From an uncultured Kordiimonas sp. (GTDB lineage Bacteria > Pseudomonadota > Alphaproteobacteria > Sphingomonadales > Kordiimonadaceae), in NCBI GenBank assembly GCA_947492375.1, contig CANLMI010000001.1:186001-250000 (forward strand): 64,000 bases of DNA. The letters are read 5' to 3'. The notes under the pieces were generated by a model. That model had not been told where the DNA came from, ran no database searches, and saw only the letters and a list, made by a program, of their open reading frames with translations. Below are positions 8,497 through 17,566 of the stretch, one piece after another; the stretch's first letter is position 1; every line of letters begins with the position of its first letter. Both the position numbers and the translations under genes were made by a program.

Positions 8497-10125
8497 ATGC
8501 TGGGTTTGATGCAGGACTGGCCGCTGTTGGTTTCAAAGTTTATCGATCACGCTGCGGTTAATCATCCAAACCGTGAAATCGTTGGACTTCTGCCGGAAGG
8601 GGGAAAGTTTAAATATACGTATGCTGATATGGCGAAACGGTCCAAAATGTGTGCACAGGCGCTGGAACGTGCTGGCATTCAATTGGGTGAAAGAGTTGGT
8701 ACGCTTGCGTGGAACTCACATCGTCATGCTGAAATTTGGTTCGGGGCATCAGGTATGGGGGCGGTTACCCATACGATTAACCCGCGTCTTTTCCCTGAAC
8801 AGTTAATCTACATCATGAACCATGCTGAAGATAAATTGTTATTTCTCGATATTACATTCGTGCCTTTAGTTGAGAAAATTGCTGAACATTTAAAGACGAT
8901 TCATACGTACGTGATTATGGTTGGCAAAGAGCATATGCCGGAAACCAGCTTAGAGGGTGCTTTATCCTACGAAGAGTTTATCGGTGCTGAAGACGGCAAT
9001 TACGATTGGCCAGTATTTGATGAAAACACGGCCTGTAGCCTTTGTTACACGTCTGGTACAACAGGTAATCCTAAAGGCGTTTTATATTCGCATCGCTCGA
9101 ACTTTTTGCACACCCTTGTGGCGTTGGCGGGCGATACGCTTGGTATTGGCGGTCAATCGGTTATTTTGCCTGTTGTGCCCATGTTCCATGCAAATGCGTG
9201 GGGTATTCCTTATGCGGCGGCGGGTTGTGGTGCCAAGGTTGCATTTAATGGCCCACATCATGACCCTGAAACCCTGCATCAGTTGATGATGGACGAAGAG
9301 GTAACAGTAACAGCGGCTGTACCAACTGTATGGCTAGGTATGCTTAAATATTTGCAGGCGACAGGTAAGGATGTTGGTAAACTTACGACAGTTACTATTG
9401 GCGGATCGGCTGCACCGCGCAGTATGATTCAGGCATTCCAGGATGATTACGGTGTCCGCGTGAACCATGCCTGGGGTATGACAGAAACCAGCCCACTAGG
9501 GTCATTAGGGAGCGAAAATGCGGCTGTCCAGAACCTAAGCAAAGAAGAAAAACTGGATATTCAGTGCAAGCAGGGACGTTCGGTTCTTGGTGTGGAAATG
9601 TGCATCAAGGATGATGACGGCAATGACTTGCCGCGTGACGGTGAAAGCTCCGGCGGGCTTTATGTTCGCGGCCCGTGGGTCGTGAAGGAGTATTTCAAGG
9701 GTGATGCCGGTCAAATCCTCGATGACAATAACTGGTTTGACACGGGGGATGTGGCTTGTATCGATGAATATGGATATATGCATATCACTGACCGAGCGAA
9801 AGATGTTATCAAGTCTGGTGGCGAGTGGATAAGTTCAATCGACCTTGAAAACGCGGCTGTTGCCCATCCTGATGTGGCTGAAGCCGCAGTGATTGGTGTT
9901 TTCCATCCTAAATGGGATGAACGTCCGTTATTGGTACTTGTGATGGAAGAGGGTAAAACCATCGGCCTTGAAGCGATGAATGCTCATCTTGTAAAACATG
10001 TTGCAAAATGGTGGCTTCCTGATGATGTGCAGTTTGTTGATGAACTGCCACATACTGCAACAGGTAAAATATCCAAGAAGGACCTCCGGGATCAATTCAA
10101 GGACTATAAATTACCAACAGCATAA
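8497..10125 (+). CDS. Acyl-CoA synthetase (long-chain fatty-acid--CoA ligase family)
   Basis: This ANL-superfamily enzyme activates a carboxylic acid with ATP and CoA. The phosphate-binding loop [11 protein letters not shown] (184-194), the A5 motif WGMTETSP, the A7 region [11 protein letters not shown], the hinge [13 protein letters not shown] and the C-terminal lysine motif TATGKISKK are all present. The 542-residue length suits medium- or long-chain acyl-CoA ligases such as FadD3/AlkK types; chain length cannot be read from the sequence. I choose the ATG at 8497 because AAGGGAG lies 6 nt upstream; an ATG at 8467 would add ten residues without a ribosome site. The gene is divergent from eipA. 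Confidence 0.92.
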   Translation: MLGLMQDWPLLVSKFIDHAAVNHPNREIVGLLPEGGKFKYTYADMAKRSKMCAQALERAGIQLGERVGTLAWNSHRHAEIWFGASGMGAVTHTINPRLFPEQLIYIMNHAEDKLLFLDITFVPLVEKIAEHLKTIHTYVIMVGKEHMPETSLEGALSYEEFIGAEDGNYDWPVFDENTACSLCYTSGTTGNPKGVLYSHRSNFLHTLVALAGDTLGIGGQSVILPVVPMFHANAWGIPYAAAGCGAKVAFNGPHHDPETLHQLMMDEEVTVTAAVPTVWLGMLKYLQATGKDVGKLTTVTIGGSAAPRSMIQAFQDDYGVRVNHAWGMTETSPLGSLGSENAAVQNLSKEEKLDIQCKQGRSVLGVEMCIKDDDGNDLPRDGESSGGLYVRGPWVVKEYFKGDAGQILDDNNWFDTGDVACIDEYGYMHITDRAKDVIKSGGEWISSIDLENAAVAHPDVAEAAVIGVFHPKWDERPLLVLVMEEGKTIGLEAMNAHLVKHVAKWWLPDDVQFVDELPHTATGKISKKDLRDQFKDYKLPTA

Positions 10126-10173
10126 TGCAGATCGGTAACAGTGGAATAACGTAGAGTTTAATGGGAATTTGCG

Positions 10174-10647
10174 ATGAAGGCTGTCATTGACACGGTATTG
10201 AAAATAACAATGTTTCTGATTTTGGTTATGGCCATATCAGGGCAGATAAAAGCAGATGGTGATACAATGGATATAAAAAGCAAATTCTCATTTGAAGAAA
10301 CTGTTGCAAAACTTGAAGAAGCAATTACTTCCCGTGGTTTGAAAGTGATTGCCAAGGTTGATCACGCCAAGGGCGCAGCAGTAGCCGATCTTGAGCTTCG
10401 CCCAACGCTTTTGGTTTTATTTGGTAACCCACTCGGTGGAACACCGATCATGCAGCAGGACCAGCGTGTTGGCCTCGACTTGCCGCTGCGTGCTGTTGTT
10501 TGGCAGAACGAAGACGGTGAAACAATGGTTACATACCGCACACCTGAGTTTGTTATTGATGCATGGAAACTTGATCCTGTACCTCCGCAAATTGCGAAGA
10601 TGGTTGGTGCGATGCAGGCCATTACGGCAGAGGCCACTGGTAATTAA
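10174..10647 (+). CDS. DUF302-family secreted protein
   Basis: This 157-residue protein has an N-terminal signal peptide (about residues 1-27, with a hydrophobic run ITMFLILVMAIS) followed by a DUF302 domain. Typical DUF302 features are the SFEETVAKLEEAITSRGLKVI opening (positions 38-58), a PTLLVLFGNPLGGTPIMQ segment, and the DLPLRAVVWQNEDG strand. The domain is a small alpha/beta fold of unknown biochemical role. The gene starts 48 bp after the acyl-CoA synthetase with GGGAA ahead of the ATG and may be its operon partner. The endonuclease/phosphatase gene follows after 32 bp. Confidence 0.85.
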   Translation: MKAVIDTVLKITMFLILVMAISGQIKADGDTMDIKSKFSFEETVAKLEEAITSRGLKVIAKVDHAKGAAVADLELRPTLLVLFGNPLGGTPIMQQDQRVGLDLPLRAVVWQNEDGETMVTYRTPEFVIDAWKLDPVPPQIAKMVGAMQAITAEATGN

Positions 10648-10679
10648 AATACCACGGTTCGCAATATGATAGAGTTGAT

Positions 10680-11714
10680 ATGAAATTCCTCCGCACGATA
10701 ATGTCGGGCACTTTGAAAGCACTGATTGGTTTATCAGTGCTTTTGCTTTGTCTGGTCGGGGCTGAAATGTATGCGGGCCGTGACCAATTTAAGGTGCTGG
10801 ATGTGCCTGCGCCAGCTAAGGCACCAGCGCAGTTGAAACTGTTGACTTATAATGTGGGCTTACTGGAAGTTCGTATTTTAGGGCAGGAGGTGTTTAAACC
10901 CTCCGATTATTTGAGTGAACGGGTCAAGTATTTACCGTATGCTATTCGAAGCGTTAATGCTGATATTGTCAGCCTGCAAGAATTATATACGGCCAAGCAT
11001 GCGGACTATTTGCTTAATATCCTGTCAGACCTGTACCCCTATCATTACCGCGCTGATAATACATTGCTGCGGATAAAAAATGGCCTGATGATTTTATCAA
11101 AATATCCTATTCATAAGCAAGGCTTGGTAAAAATGACTGATGGCCCAGAGGAAGAGCGTTATTTTGCCAGTAAGAGTATTATGGCAGTTGAAGTAATACT
11201 TGGCCCTGACTTCACTGTTGATATCGCCAATATTCATCCCACAGGCGGCGGAACCGAACTCGCGCAAGATCATCCTGATAATATCACGGCGCGTGACCAT
11301 CAAGTACTTCAGGTATATCAATATTTGCGCCCGCATGAGGGAGGCAAGTTCGGCAGTGATTATCAAATTATTATGGGTGACTTTAACGCTGGCCCGGAAA
11401 TAGCACGCGCTAATTATGAAACCCTGAAGGAATATGGCTTTCGCGATGCTTATGCTGAATATGCACTGACGGTTAACGTACCGATGAAAATGACATGGGA
11501 TGCGGATAATATTTTAAATAGCGAAGGTGCACATTCTGATTCTGTATCACAGCGTATTGACCATATTTTCTTGTCTAAAGACTTGACCAATAAAGTATCT
11601 ATCTCGAATGCTGAAGTTGTGTTTGAAGAGGCTGTTGTACCTGTTGAAGGAGCGAGGTTAGTGCCTGTTTCTGATCATTACGGTGTCGTTGTTGAGATGC
11701 AGTTTAAGAAGTAA
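10680..11714 (+). CDS. Endonuclease/exonuclease/phosphatase-family protein, membrane-anchored or secreted
   Basis: The protein has 344 residues. The first ~30 form a hydrophobic signal or anchor segment, so the catalytic domain should lie outside the cytoplasmic membrane. All metal-dependent motifs of the DNase I / sphingomyelinase fold are visible: LLTYNVG, SLQELY (Glu), NIHPTGGG (His), MGDFNAGP (Asp-Asn), RIDHIFLS and SDHYGV (Asp-His). Substrate cannot be told; phospholipid, sugar-phosphate or nucleic-acid phosphodiesters are all known in this fold. An 11-bp inverted repeat lies within its first 65 bases. The upstream ribosome site is weak. Confidence 0.85.
   Translation: MKFLRTIMSGTLKALIGLSVLLLCLVGAEMYAGRDQFKVLDVPAPAKAPAQLKLLTYNVGLLEVRILGQEVFKPSDYLSERVKYLPYAIRSVNADIVSLQELYTAKHADYLLNILSDLYPYHYRADNTLLRIKNGLMILSKYPIHKQGLVKMTDGPEEERYFASKSIMAVEVILGPDFTVDIANIHPTGGGTELAQDHPDNITARDHQVLQVYQYLRPHEGGKFGSDYQIIMGDFNAGPEIARANYETLKEYGFRDAYAEYALTVNVPMKMTWDADNILNSEGAHSDSVSQRIDHIFLSKDLTNKVSISNAEVVFEEAVVPVEGARLVPVSDHYGVVVEMQFKK
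10716..10744 (+). repeat. Terminator-like hairpin inside the start of the endonuclease/phosphatase gene
   Basis: AAAGCACTGAT (10716-10726) and ATCAGTGCTTT (10733-10743) form a perfect 11-bp stem with a TGGTTT loop, followed by one more T. It lies 70 bp after the DUF302 stop but within codons 13-22 of the next gene, so it could act as an attenuator between the two genes. Confidence 0.5.
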
Positions 11715-11771
11715 TTGTTGGGGGCTATTGTTTGAGTAAAACAGGCCATCAGGGTAGCTGGTTATTTTCCC

Positions 11772-11999
11772 TTATTCATTTTGTTCTTTTTTGTGGCCTC
11801 TACCCATCCATTCCAGAATTTTCTTGGCTGGGAATATCCACAGAATACCGGCGATCAGGTAATAGATCATTTCAATTGCAAGCGGCCACGGTTCAATTAT
11901 ATCGCCAATTGCGGCGGCACCAAACGCATATAGCATTAGCCCAAAAATCAGAACGAACATGCCGATCAAGCTACGTGAAGATGGTTTTGGTTGTGACAT
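11772..11999 (-). CDS. DUF2842-family small membrane protein
   Basis: This 75-residue protein has two transmembrane helices (about 10-31 and 38-58) separated by a short loop, and a charged C-terminal tail. The segment WPLAIEMIYYLIAGILWIFP (about 38-57) is characteristic of the DUF2842 family, which I know mainly from alphaproteobacteria. No function is established for the family. The gene ends 58 bp from the convergent endonuclease/phosphatase gene and lies downstream of the NUDIX gene on the same strand. Confidence 0.78.
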   Translation of the reverse strand: MSQPKPSSRSLIGMFVLIFGLMLYAFGAAAIGDIIEPWPLAIEMIYYLIAGILWIFPAKKILEWMGRGHKKEQNE

Positions 12000-12050
12000 T
12001 TTGCAAACACGCCTTTGCTATTTGGTAGATGAAATTTAAGTAAAGCAGGT

Positions 12051-12533
12051 TTATGACATTTCCCGCGGGAGTGTTAGCCCTTTTTTTCGCGCGCCGAGTA
12101 AAATCATACGTTTTGTCTCATTCCATAAGTCCAGTTTCAGGGCGTCTTCCAAGGCAAAAAAACGAGCGTCTTTAGCGTCAGAACTGGCAACCGGTGTTTC
12201 GTCAGTTGTATCCGCTAGATAATCAATAAGCGTATAATGGTATTTAATATCGTTGCCGGCGCCTTCGATAAAATCAACCACTCCTAGAAGGGGACCCGGT
12301 TTAACACTAAGGCCGGTTTCTTCTCTGACTTCTCGTACCATTGTGTCTAGTGTATGCTCGCCAAGTTCCTGTTTGCCGCCCGGAAGGCTCCATTCATTTT
12401 CTTTGGGTGGTTTGCCGCGTTTGATCAGAAGGACTTTATCATCCTTGAACACAACAGCGCCTACACCAACTATCGGGCGAAGCGGGGGGGATATATTGGT
12501 ATCTTGTAGTGGTTTATTTGGATCTGTGGACAA
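12051..12533 (-). CDS. NUDIX hydrolase
   Basis: The 160-residue protein carries a complete NUDIX box, GGKQELGEHTLDTMVREVRE followed by ETGL, matching G-x5-E-x7-REVREE-x-GL, with the metal-binding glutamates present. The surrounding sequence (VGVGAVVFKDDKVLLIKRGKPP, positions about 22-43, and WSLPGGK) is like the ADP-ribose pyrophosphatase/MutT-like group. It should hydrolyse a nucleoside-diphosphate-linked substrate; which one is not readable. The start is TTG with AAAGG upstream. The divergent SRAP gene starts 82 bp away. Confidence 0.9.
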   Translation of the reverse strand: MSTDPNKPLQDTNISPPLRPIVGVGAVVFKDDKVLLIKRGKPPKENEWSLPGGKQELGEHTLDTMVREVREETGLSVKPGPLLGVVDFIEGAGNDIKYHYTLIDYLADTTDETPVASSDAKDARFFALEDALKLDLWNETKRMILLGARKKGLTLPREMS

Positions 12534-12615
12534 TTTCAGCCTTTCCTGATTTTCAGGTTTCTATCCTCTGTTGATAGCGTATAGTGCGTGCTGTTGATGA
12601 ATGAGGCAAGGTTTG

Positions 12616-13338
12616 ATGTGCGGTCGGTTTATTTTAACATCCAACAATGATGCGATAGGGGTGGTTTTTGGTGTAACAGCGCCGCATTCTATTCCGCCCA
12701 GATATAATATTGCCCCAACGCAGCCTGTTTTGGTAATTAGAGAAGCAGAATCCCAAATATTCGGCCAGCGTGGTGAGCGGGAAATCGCGGCGCTCGAATG
12801 GAATTTTGTGCCTGAATGGGCGAAAGAACGTAACGCAAAACCATTGATCAATGCGCGCGTTGAAACTATTGAGGCTAAACCTTCATTTCGTTCCAGTATA
12901 AAACGCAGGCGTTGTCTTGTGCCGGCAAATGGCTGGTACGAATGGAAAACAGTGAATGGGAAAAAACAGCCATATTTTATCCAGAAGGTTAATGCTTCAG
13001 GCGATAATGAGTTATCAGCTTTCGCTGGTATCTGGTCGACATGGCACGGCCCTGACGGCGAATTCTGGCTTGAAACTTTCGCGGTTGTTACGGCAGAGGC
13101 AACAGGCCCCTTGAAGGCAACTCACCATAGGAAACCACTTATTGTAAAATCGCAGGATTATGATCGATGGTTAATGCCGCATGATCCATTACCCAACGGA
13201 TTTCTTAAGTCATTTACTTGGGAAGGGGAACATATGTTCCACAGTGCCCCTGTGAGCACGCGCGTTAATAACATTAGGTTTGATGATCCGGCTTGCCTCA
13301 ATCCACCCGAAGAAGAAAAGCAACCAAGTCTATTTTAA
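12616..13338 (+). CDS. SRAP-domain abasic-site processing protein (YedK/HMCES family)
   Basis: Proteins of this family protect abasic sites in single-stranded DNA by linking to them through the N-terminal cysteine. The start is fixed at 12616 because Cys2 of MCGRF must become the N-terminus after methionine removal; a start at 12601 would bury it. The other catalytic residues are visible: Asn79 in INARVET, Glu109 in NGWYEWK, and His170 in THHRKPLIV (usually HxRMP; here the Met is Lys). The length of 240 residues is normal. The gene lies between the divergent NUDIX gene and the enoyl-CoA hydratase relative. Confidence 0.92.
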   Translation: MCGRFILTSNNDAIGVVFGVTAPHSIPPRYNIAPTQPVLVIREAESQIFGQRGEREIAALEWNFVPEWAKERNAKPLINARVETIEAKPSFRSSIKRRRCLVPANGWYEWKTVNGKKQPYFIQKVNASGDNELSAFAGIWSTWHGPDGEFWLETFAVVTAEATGPLKATHHRKPLIVKSQDYDRWLMPHDPLPNGFLKSFTWEGEHMFHSAPVSTRVNNIRFDDPACLNPPEEEKQPSLF

Positions 13339-13364
13339 AACCTATGTATCATAGATTTTAATTC

Positions 13365-14201
13365 ATGAAAAAGAGCTGGGAAATGCCAGATACTGATCAA
13401 TCATTATGGAATGCCAAAGCGCCAATCTATATAGAGAAAACAAATGCCATTGGTTGGATATATATAAATCGGCCAGAGAAATATAATGCGCTAACCATTC
13501 AAATGTGGTGCCAAATTCCCGAGTGTATTGCCGCCCTTGATAATGATAGGGATGTGCGCGTCATTATTATAAAAGGCTTAGGGGGTAAGGCCTTTTCGAC
13601 GGGGGCTGATATTCATGATATTGCATCAGGTATTGGCGACAAGAATATTCAGGAAATCAACCGTCTTGCCATCAGGAATGGACAGCGAGCGCTTGCACGT
13701 GCCCGAAAGCCTGTTATTGCGATGATTAACGGGCTTTGTATTGGCGGTGGATGCGGCCTCGCGGTCCACTGTGATATACGCTTTGCAAGCCAGGGGTCTC
13801 GTTTTGCTATTACGCCGGCAAAACTGGGTATTGTTTACCCCTTAAATGATACGAAGGAACTGGTTGATCTGGTAGGGCCATCACGTGCGAAGATGTTATT
13901 GTTTTCGGCGGACCAGATAGATGCAAACAAAGCACTCAAAATCGGTTTGATTGATGAGGTGGTTACTGAAGGCGAATTGGAAGCAAGTGTTTTGACCTTT
14001 GCAAACCGTATTTGTGAGTTGTCTGCCTTTTCTATCCAGCATATGAAAGCCAATATTCAGGCTATTTTGGATGGCCAGATTGATGATGATGAGCGTACTT
14101 CAAACCTGTTTAACGACGCACATGATGCTGATGATGGATTAGAGGGGTTTCGCGCTTACGCTGAGAAACGAAAACCTGACTTTAAATGGAATGGTGACTA
14201 A
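13365..14201 (+). CDS. Enoyl-CoA hydratase/isomerase (crotonase) family protein
   Basis: The 278-residue protein has the crotonase fold signatures: oxyanion-hole segment GKAFSTGADI and the second segment NGLCIGGGCGLAVHCDIR. The typical catalytic Glu pair of true hydratases is not clear: in the region after GGGCGL the sequence reads SRFAITPAKLGIVYPLNDT, where hydratases often have FG.PE. The exact reaction (hydratase, isomerase, hydrolase or decarboxylase) therefore stays open. ATG at 13365 has no obvious ribosome site; ATG at 13383, six codons downstream, is a fair alternative. The gene ends before a 13-bp hairpin and the convergent cytochrome P460 gene. Confidence 0.87.
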   Translation: MKKSWEMPDTDQSLWNAKAPIYIEKTNAIGWIYINRPEKYNALTIQMWCQIPECIAALDNDRDVRVIIIKGLGGKAFSTGADIHDIASGIGDKNIQEINRLAIRNGQRALARARKPVIAMINGLCIGGGCGLAVHCDIRFASQGSRFAITPAKLGIVYPLNDTKELVDLVGPSRAKMLLFSADQIDANKALKIGLIDEVVTEGELEASVLTFANRICELSAFSIQHMKANIQAILDGQIDDDERTSNLFNDAHDADDGLEGFRAYAEKRKPDFKWNGD

Positions 14202-14273
14202 GAGTATCAGTGAAACACTATACCGACCAAAAACTTGATGTAATAGCTATCTTGATACATGATTAATTGATGC

Positions 14274-14309
14274 GCTGAAACATATTAGGTTTCTTAAATA
14301 TGTTTCAGC
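14274..14309. repeat. 13-bp perfect hairpin between convergent genes
   Basis: GCTGAAACATATT (14274-14286) and AATATGTTTCAGC (14297-14309) pair perfectly around a 10-base loop. No T run follows on either strand, so it is a possible transcription-end or mRNA-stability structure shared by the crotonase and cytochrome P460 genes, not a classic intrinsic terminator. Confidence 0.6.
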
Positions 14310-14324
14310 AAGGGGCGTGAAATC

Positions 14325-14945
14325 CTATTTTTTCAAAACAGGGTATGCGTTTGTATAGATAAGGTCTGTTTTTCGTGCTGGCTCATGGCATGCTAAGCAA
14401 TCAGCTTTATAGTCTGTTGACGTCGTTTTTTGACGGTTATCAGCACCAAAAAAGGCCCAGCCCCAACCTTCACCCCAAAGCGGGTTTTCTGGAAAACGGT
14501 TTTGGGTATCTTTAACCATGACAAAATATCCAGAAATATCTTTCGCTCTAGTCGCCGCACCGGTTGTCAGAAATTCGGTCTCACCTGTAAAAAGCTCTTT
14601 TACAATAACGGTACCGTCGGGAAAACTACCTGTTTTTCGGTATGCAATAACAGCCTCTTTGGGCGCATAAACAACATGAAGGCCAATGTCACCGCCAGTG
14701 TCAGCATCACCAGTAACTGACCATGAACCGAGCATCACATAATCGGTTCGGAAGTTTTCTGGCACTCGAATGTCGCCTGTTGCAGACACAAGCCCACCAG
14801 CATAGCTTGAAGCATCGTTTGCTAGTGCTGTATTTATCGAAGCAATTGTTGTTGATGCATCTGGTTCAATAGCTAGCATTGATACCGCACTTACCATGCC
14901 TGCACCAAGTATCCCAAACAGGAGCGATGTTGTTGTTTTTCGCAT
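14325..14945 (-). CDS. Cytochrome P460-family c-type heme protein
   Basis: The protein has 206 residues. A signal peptide (about 1-25) exports it to the periplasm, and a C-terminal CLACH (Cys183, Cys186, His187) binds one c-type heme. The segments GTVIVKELF, YFVMVKD and WGEGWGWAFFGADN followed by the heme site are typical of the cytochrome P460 domain. Members oxidise hydroxylamine or act in related NO/nitrogen detoxification; cytochrome c'-beta members only bind gases. The crosslinking lysine cannot be assigned with confidence. AGAGGA precedes the ATG. No hydroxylamine or nitrite genes are adjacent. Confidence 0.85.
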   Translation of the reverse strand: MRKTTTSLLFGILGAGMVSAVSMLAIEPDASTTIASINTALANDASSYAGGLVSATGDIRVPENFRTDYVMLGSWSVTGDADTGGDIGLHVVYAPKEAVIAYRKTGSFPDGTVIVKELFTGETEFLTTGAATRAKDISGYFVMVKDTQNRFPENPLWGEGWGWAFFGADNRQKTTSTDYKADCLACHEPARKTDLIYTNAYPVLKK

Positions 14946-15123
14946 GTTTTCCTCTTAAATTTTATATTTGTTTATATAAATACCCGTACCCACTTCAGCT
15001 TTAGCGCCTTTTTTAGTGGTGATGCAAAACAAGGAACTGTGAGGTTACAGCCTTTCAACTTATGTAAATTGAGCGTTTCCTGCTTAGAGACATGATTGTC
15101 ACTTAATGCTGACTGCGAGTTGC

Positions 15124-17526
15124 CTACTCATTTGTCAGGGTGTGGGCCGGATGAATGCGAGCAGCGCGCAGGATTTCAGCCGTTACCGTAGTTAGAAAGA
15201 CTGCTACAATACTTAGGACAAAAATTAGCGCATAAACAGGCTCAATATCTATCCGAATTGTATGATTGTTCAGCCAGAGTTGGCTTGCATACCACCCGGC
15301 AGGCATGCCAATTATTGTGCCAAACAGAATGGGCTTACCAAGCTGTGTTATCATAAGTGAAACTATATCCACTGTTGCGGCTCCCACAACGCGCCTGATT
15401 GCAATCTCGTGTTTTCTTTTATCGACCGTGAATTTCGCCATTGCAAGCAACCCTGCGACCGCGAGGCATAATGTGATGCTGCTGACGATAAGGAACATAA
15501 CGCCCATTCCTCGAAGCCCTCTGAATTGATCATTAATAAGATCAATTACAAATTCATATTCGAAAACGCGCTCAGGGAAATGTTTGTTCCATCGTTCTTG
15601 GACTTTAGGCAGTAAACTCTGCATGTCGGCATTTTTATCAAACTGTATAATTATACGATTAACATATCCAATAACAGGTTGAAATGCGGTTGGTTCAATT
15701 GGTGTTTTTCGTGCGGAAAAATGAAAATCACGAACCACAGCTTTGATCAACTGGCATCTGCCTCTTTTACCTTCGGTTATGGGGTATATGCATTGTTCCA
15801 GTGCATCGGTTGGAGTTTTAAAACCGATTAGTTTTGCAAGACTTTCATTGATAATCAGATATTCAGCGCGGGCAATTTGGTTGTTAACCCCTGTATCGCT
15901 TAGATGCGCTGGAATCTGGCCTGCAATAACATCAATACCGTGGCTTTTGAAAAAATCTTCACCGTATGAGGTATATCGAATATGGGTTGGTATGCCTGAT
16001 ACGGGATGCTCATAAATGCGCTCGCCGAGCGGGTTTTTGAAAGGAAGGGAATAGCTAGTGTTACCTACACTATGAATGCCATCAAGTTTCCCCAGTTCTT
16101 GGCGGAGAGGCTTGGTTGAAGGGTAATTAGGATGGGTCTTGATATCAACCGTAACATACATCAGTTCATCAACGGCAATGCCTTTATCAATATTACTTTG
16201 ATAGATCGCTTGTGCATAAATAACGCACGCGGCGAAACCTAACCCCATCCCAAATAATGACTGAGTAGACATAAGGAATGAATATAGTTTTGAATTACCA
16301 ATTGTGATGCCGCGCTGAGTGGTTCGTACCACAGTGGCAGCGTTAATTCTGTTCAATATAAAGGCAGGATAAAGGGCTGTTGCTAAACCAATACACAGTG
16401 TAATGAACCAACCTGTTATAACGTGTGGTATATTCTCAAGAAGGTTTAGTGAATAGTTTTCGCCTGTAAAACCGGCAATTGGAGCAGCAAACAACTCTGC
16501 AAAAACTAAAGACAAGAAGTAAGCAATACTAATTAAAACTAGCGCCTCACTTATATATTGATGCCTAATTTGGCGCTTACTGGCACCGAGTATTTTTCTA
16601 AGGCCAATATTCTGTTTTTTCTGACTAAGTAAGGCAATCAGTATCAGGCTGTAGTTAATGATTGCGATCACGAGCATTAAGGCTGACGCTAGTATTAATC
16701 CTAAAAGTGATGTGTTCGCATATTTACCCGATAGTTTATTTGCTTGCAGGCCTTTTACCGGCTCAAGTTTATAAAAGGCACCTTGGGCGTCTTCGTTAAC
16801 CGGGTATTTATCTGCGGCCAATCGATGGATTTCAGTTTCAAGCGCATCAATATCAATCTCTGGTTTTAGAAGTAGGTATGCCTTTTTGAATGCCGTGGCA
16901 TCATAGGTTGGATTAGGCGTTATTAAAAAAGCATGACCGTGCCAGATACTGTCTTTAGGAGGTTCCTTGTAAACGGCGCCAACTGTGTATATTTCTGGTT
17001 TAGCATCATTACGGCTATGCAGTTCGAAAAAGTTACCTACTGGATTTGCTATGCCGTAATATTCAAGTGCTTTCTGATTAGAGATTGCGATTATATTTGG
17101 CCGTGAAAAAGTATCTGCAATATCACCGTAAAGAATATCCAGGTCAAAAATATAAGGGAAGTTTTTACTAACAACTGTGCCAAGGGTCTCATACCGTTTA
17201 CCGCCTGCGACCCGGTCACCAAAGTCGTTTGATATTGATATTACGGAATCAATATTCGGCGATAGGGTTCTAAGGTCATTTGCTAAACCGATGGGCATCC
17301 ACGGTTCATAGAGAGTATCGTTACTTTCATCTCTCAGGGAGAGCTGATAAATTCGGTCAGCTTTTTGCCAGTGATTATCTGAAGAGTAGGTCTGCCAAAT
17401 TATAGAACCTGAAATGAAGCTAAGTGAAAATGCGAGTGATAGCCCCAAGGTTGCAAGGGTATAGCTGAGTTTGTTTTTGCGAAAAGAGCGGATGGTCGAC
17501 ATGAAATAGTGGAATAGCTTGTCCAT
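15124..17526 (-). CDS. MacB/FtsX-type ABC transporter permease with two modules
   Basis: The 800-residue protein starts with a transmembrane helix after a short cytoplasmic head, then a large MacB_PCD-like extracytoplasmic domain, then three helices around residues 270-390 that contain an FtsX domain (LALLSQKKQNIGLRKILGAS, quoted in part, is the cytoplasmic coupling helix). The same plan then repeats, with a second extracytoplasmic domain and a second FtsX unit near the C-terminus (DKRKHEIAIRRVVGAATVDI). Such permeases act in mechanotransmission or in exporting peptides, lipoproteins or antimicrobials. No ATPase gene lies nearby. I place the start at 17526 (MDKLF), 40 bp after the amidase stop; in-frame starts up to 17592 would overlap the amidase gene. 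Confidence 0.85.
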   Translation of the reverse strand: MDKLFHYFMSTIRSFRKNKLSYTLATLGLSLAFSLSFISGSIIWQTYSSDNHWQKADRIYQLSLRDESNDTLYEPWMPIGLANDLRTLSPNIDSVISISNDFGDRVAGGKRYETLGTVVSKNFPYIFDLDILYGDIADTFSRPNIIAISNQKALEYYGIANPVGNFFELHSRNDAKPEIYTVGAVYKEPPKDSIWHGHAFLITPNPTYDATAFKKAYLLLKPEIDIDALETEIHRLAADKYPVNEDAQGAFYKLEPVKGLQANKLSGKYANTSLLGLILASALMLVIAIINYSLILIALLSQKKQNIGLRKILGASKRQIRHQYISEALVLISIAYFLSLVFAELFAAPIAGFTGENYSLNLLENIPHVITGWFITLCIGLATALYPAFILNRINAATVVRTTQRGITIGNSKLYSFLMSTQSLFGMGLGFAACVIYAQAIYQSNIDKGIAVDELMYVTVDIKTHPNYPSTKPLRQELGKLDGIHSVGNTSYSLPFKNPLGERIYEHPVSGIPTHIRYTSYGEDFFKSHGIDVIAGQIPAHLSDTGVNNQIARAEYLIINESLAKLIGFKTPTDALEQCIYPITEGKRGRCQLIKAVVRDFHFSARKTPIEPTAFQPVIGYVNRIIIQFDKNADMQSLLPKVQERWNKHFPERVFEYEFVIDLINDQFRGLRGMGVMFLIVSSITLCLAVAGLLAMAKFTVDKRKHEIAIRRVVGAATVDIVSLMITQLGKPILFGTIIGMPAGWYASQLWLNNHTIRIDIEPVYALIFVLSIVAVFLTTVTAEILRAARIHPAHTLTNE

Positions 17527-17566
17527 AAATATTCTCATTATCCCCATTGTCGCAAAGAATAAGAGC

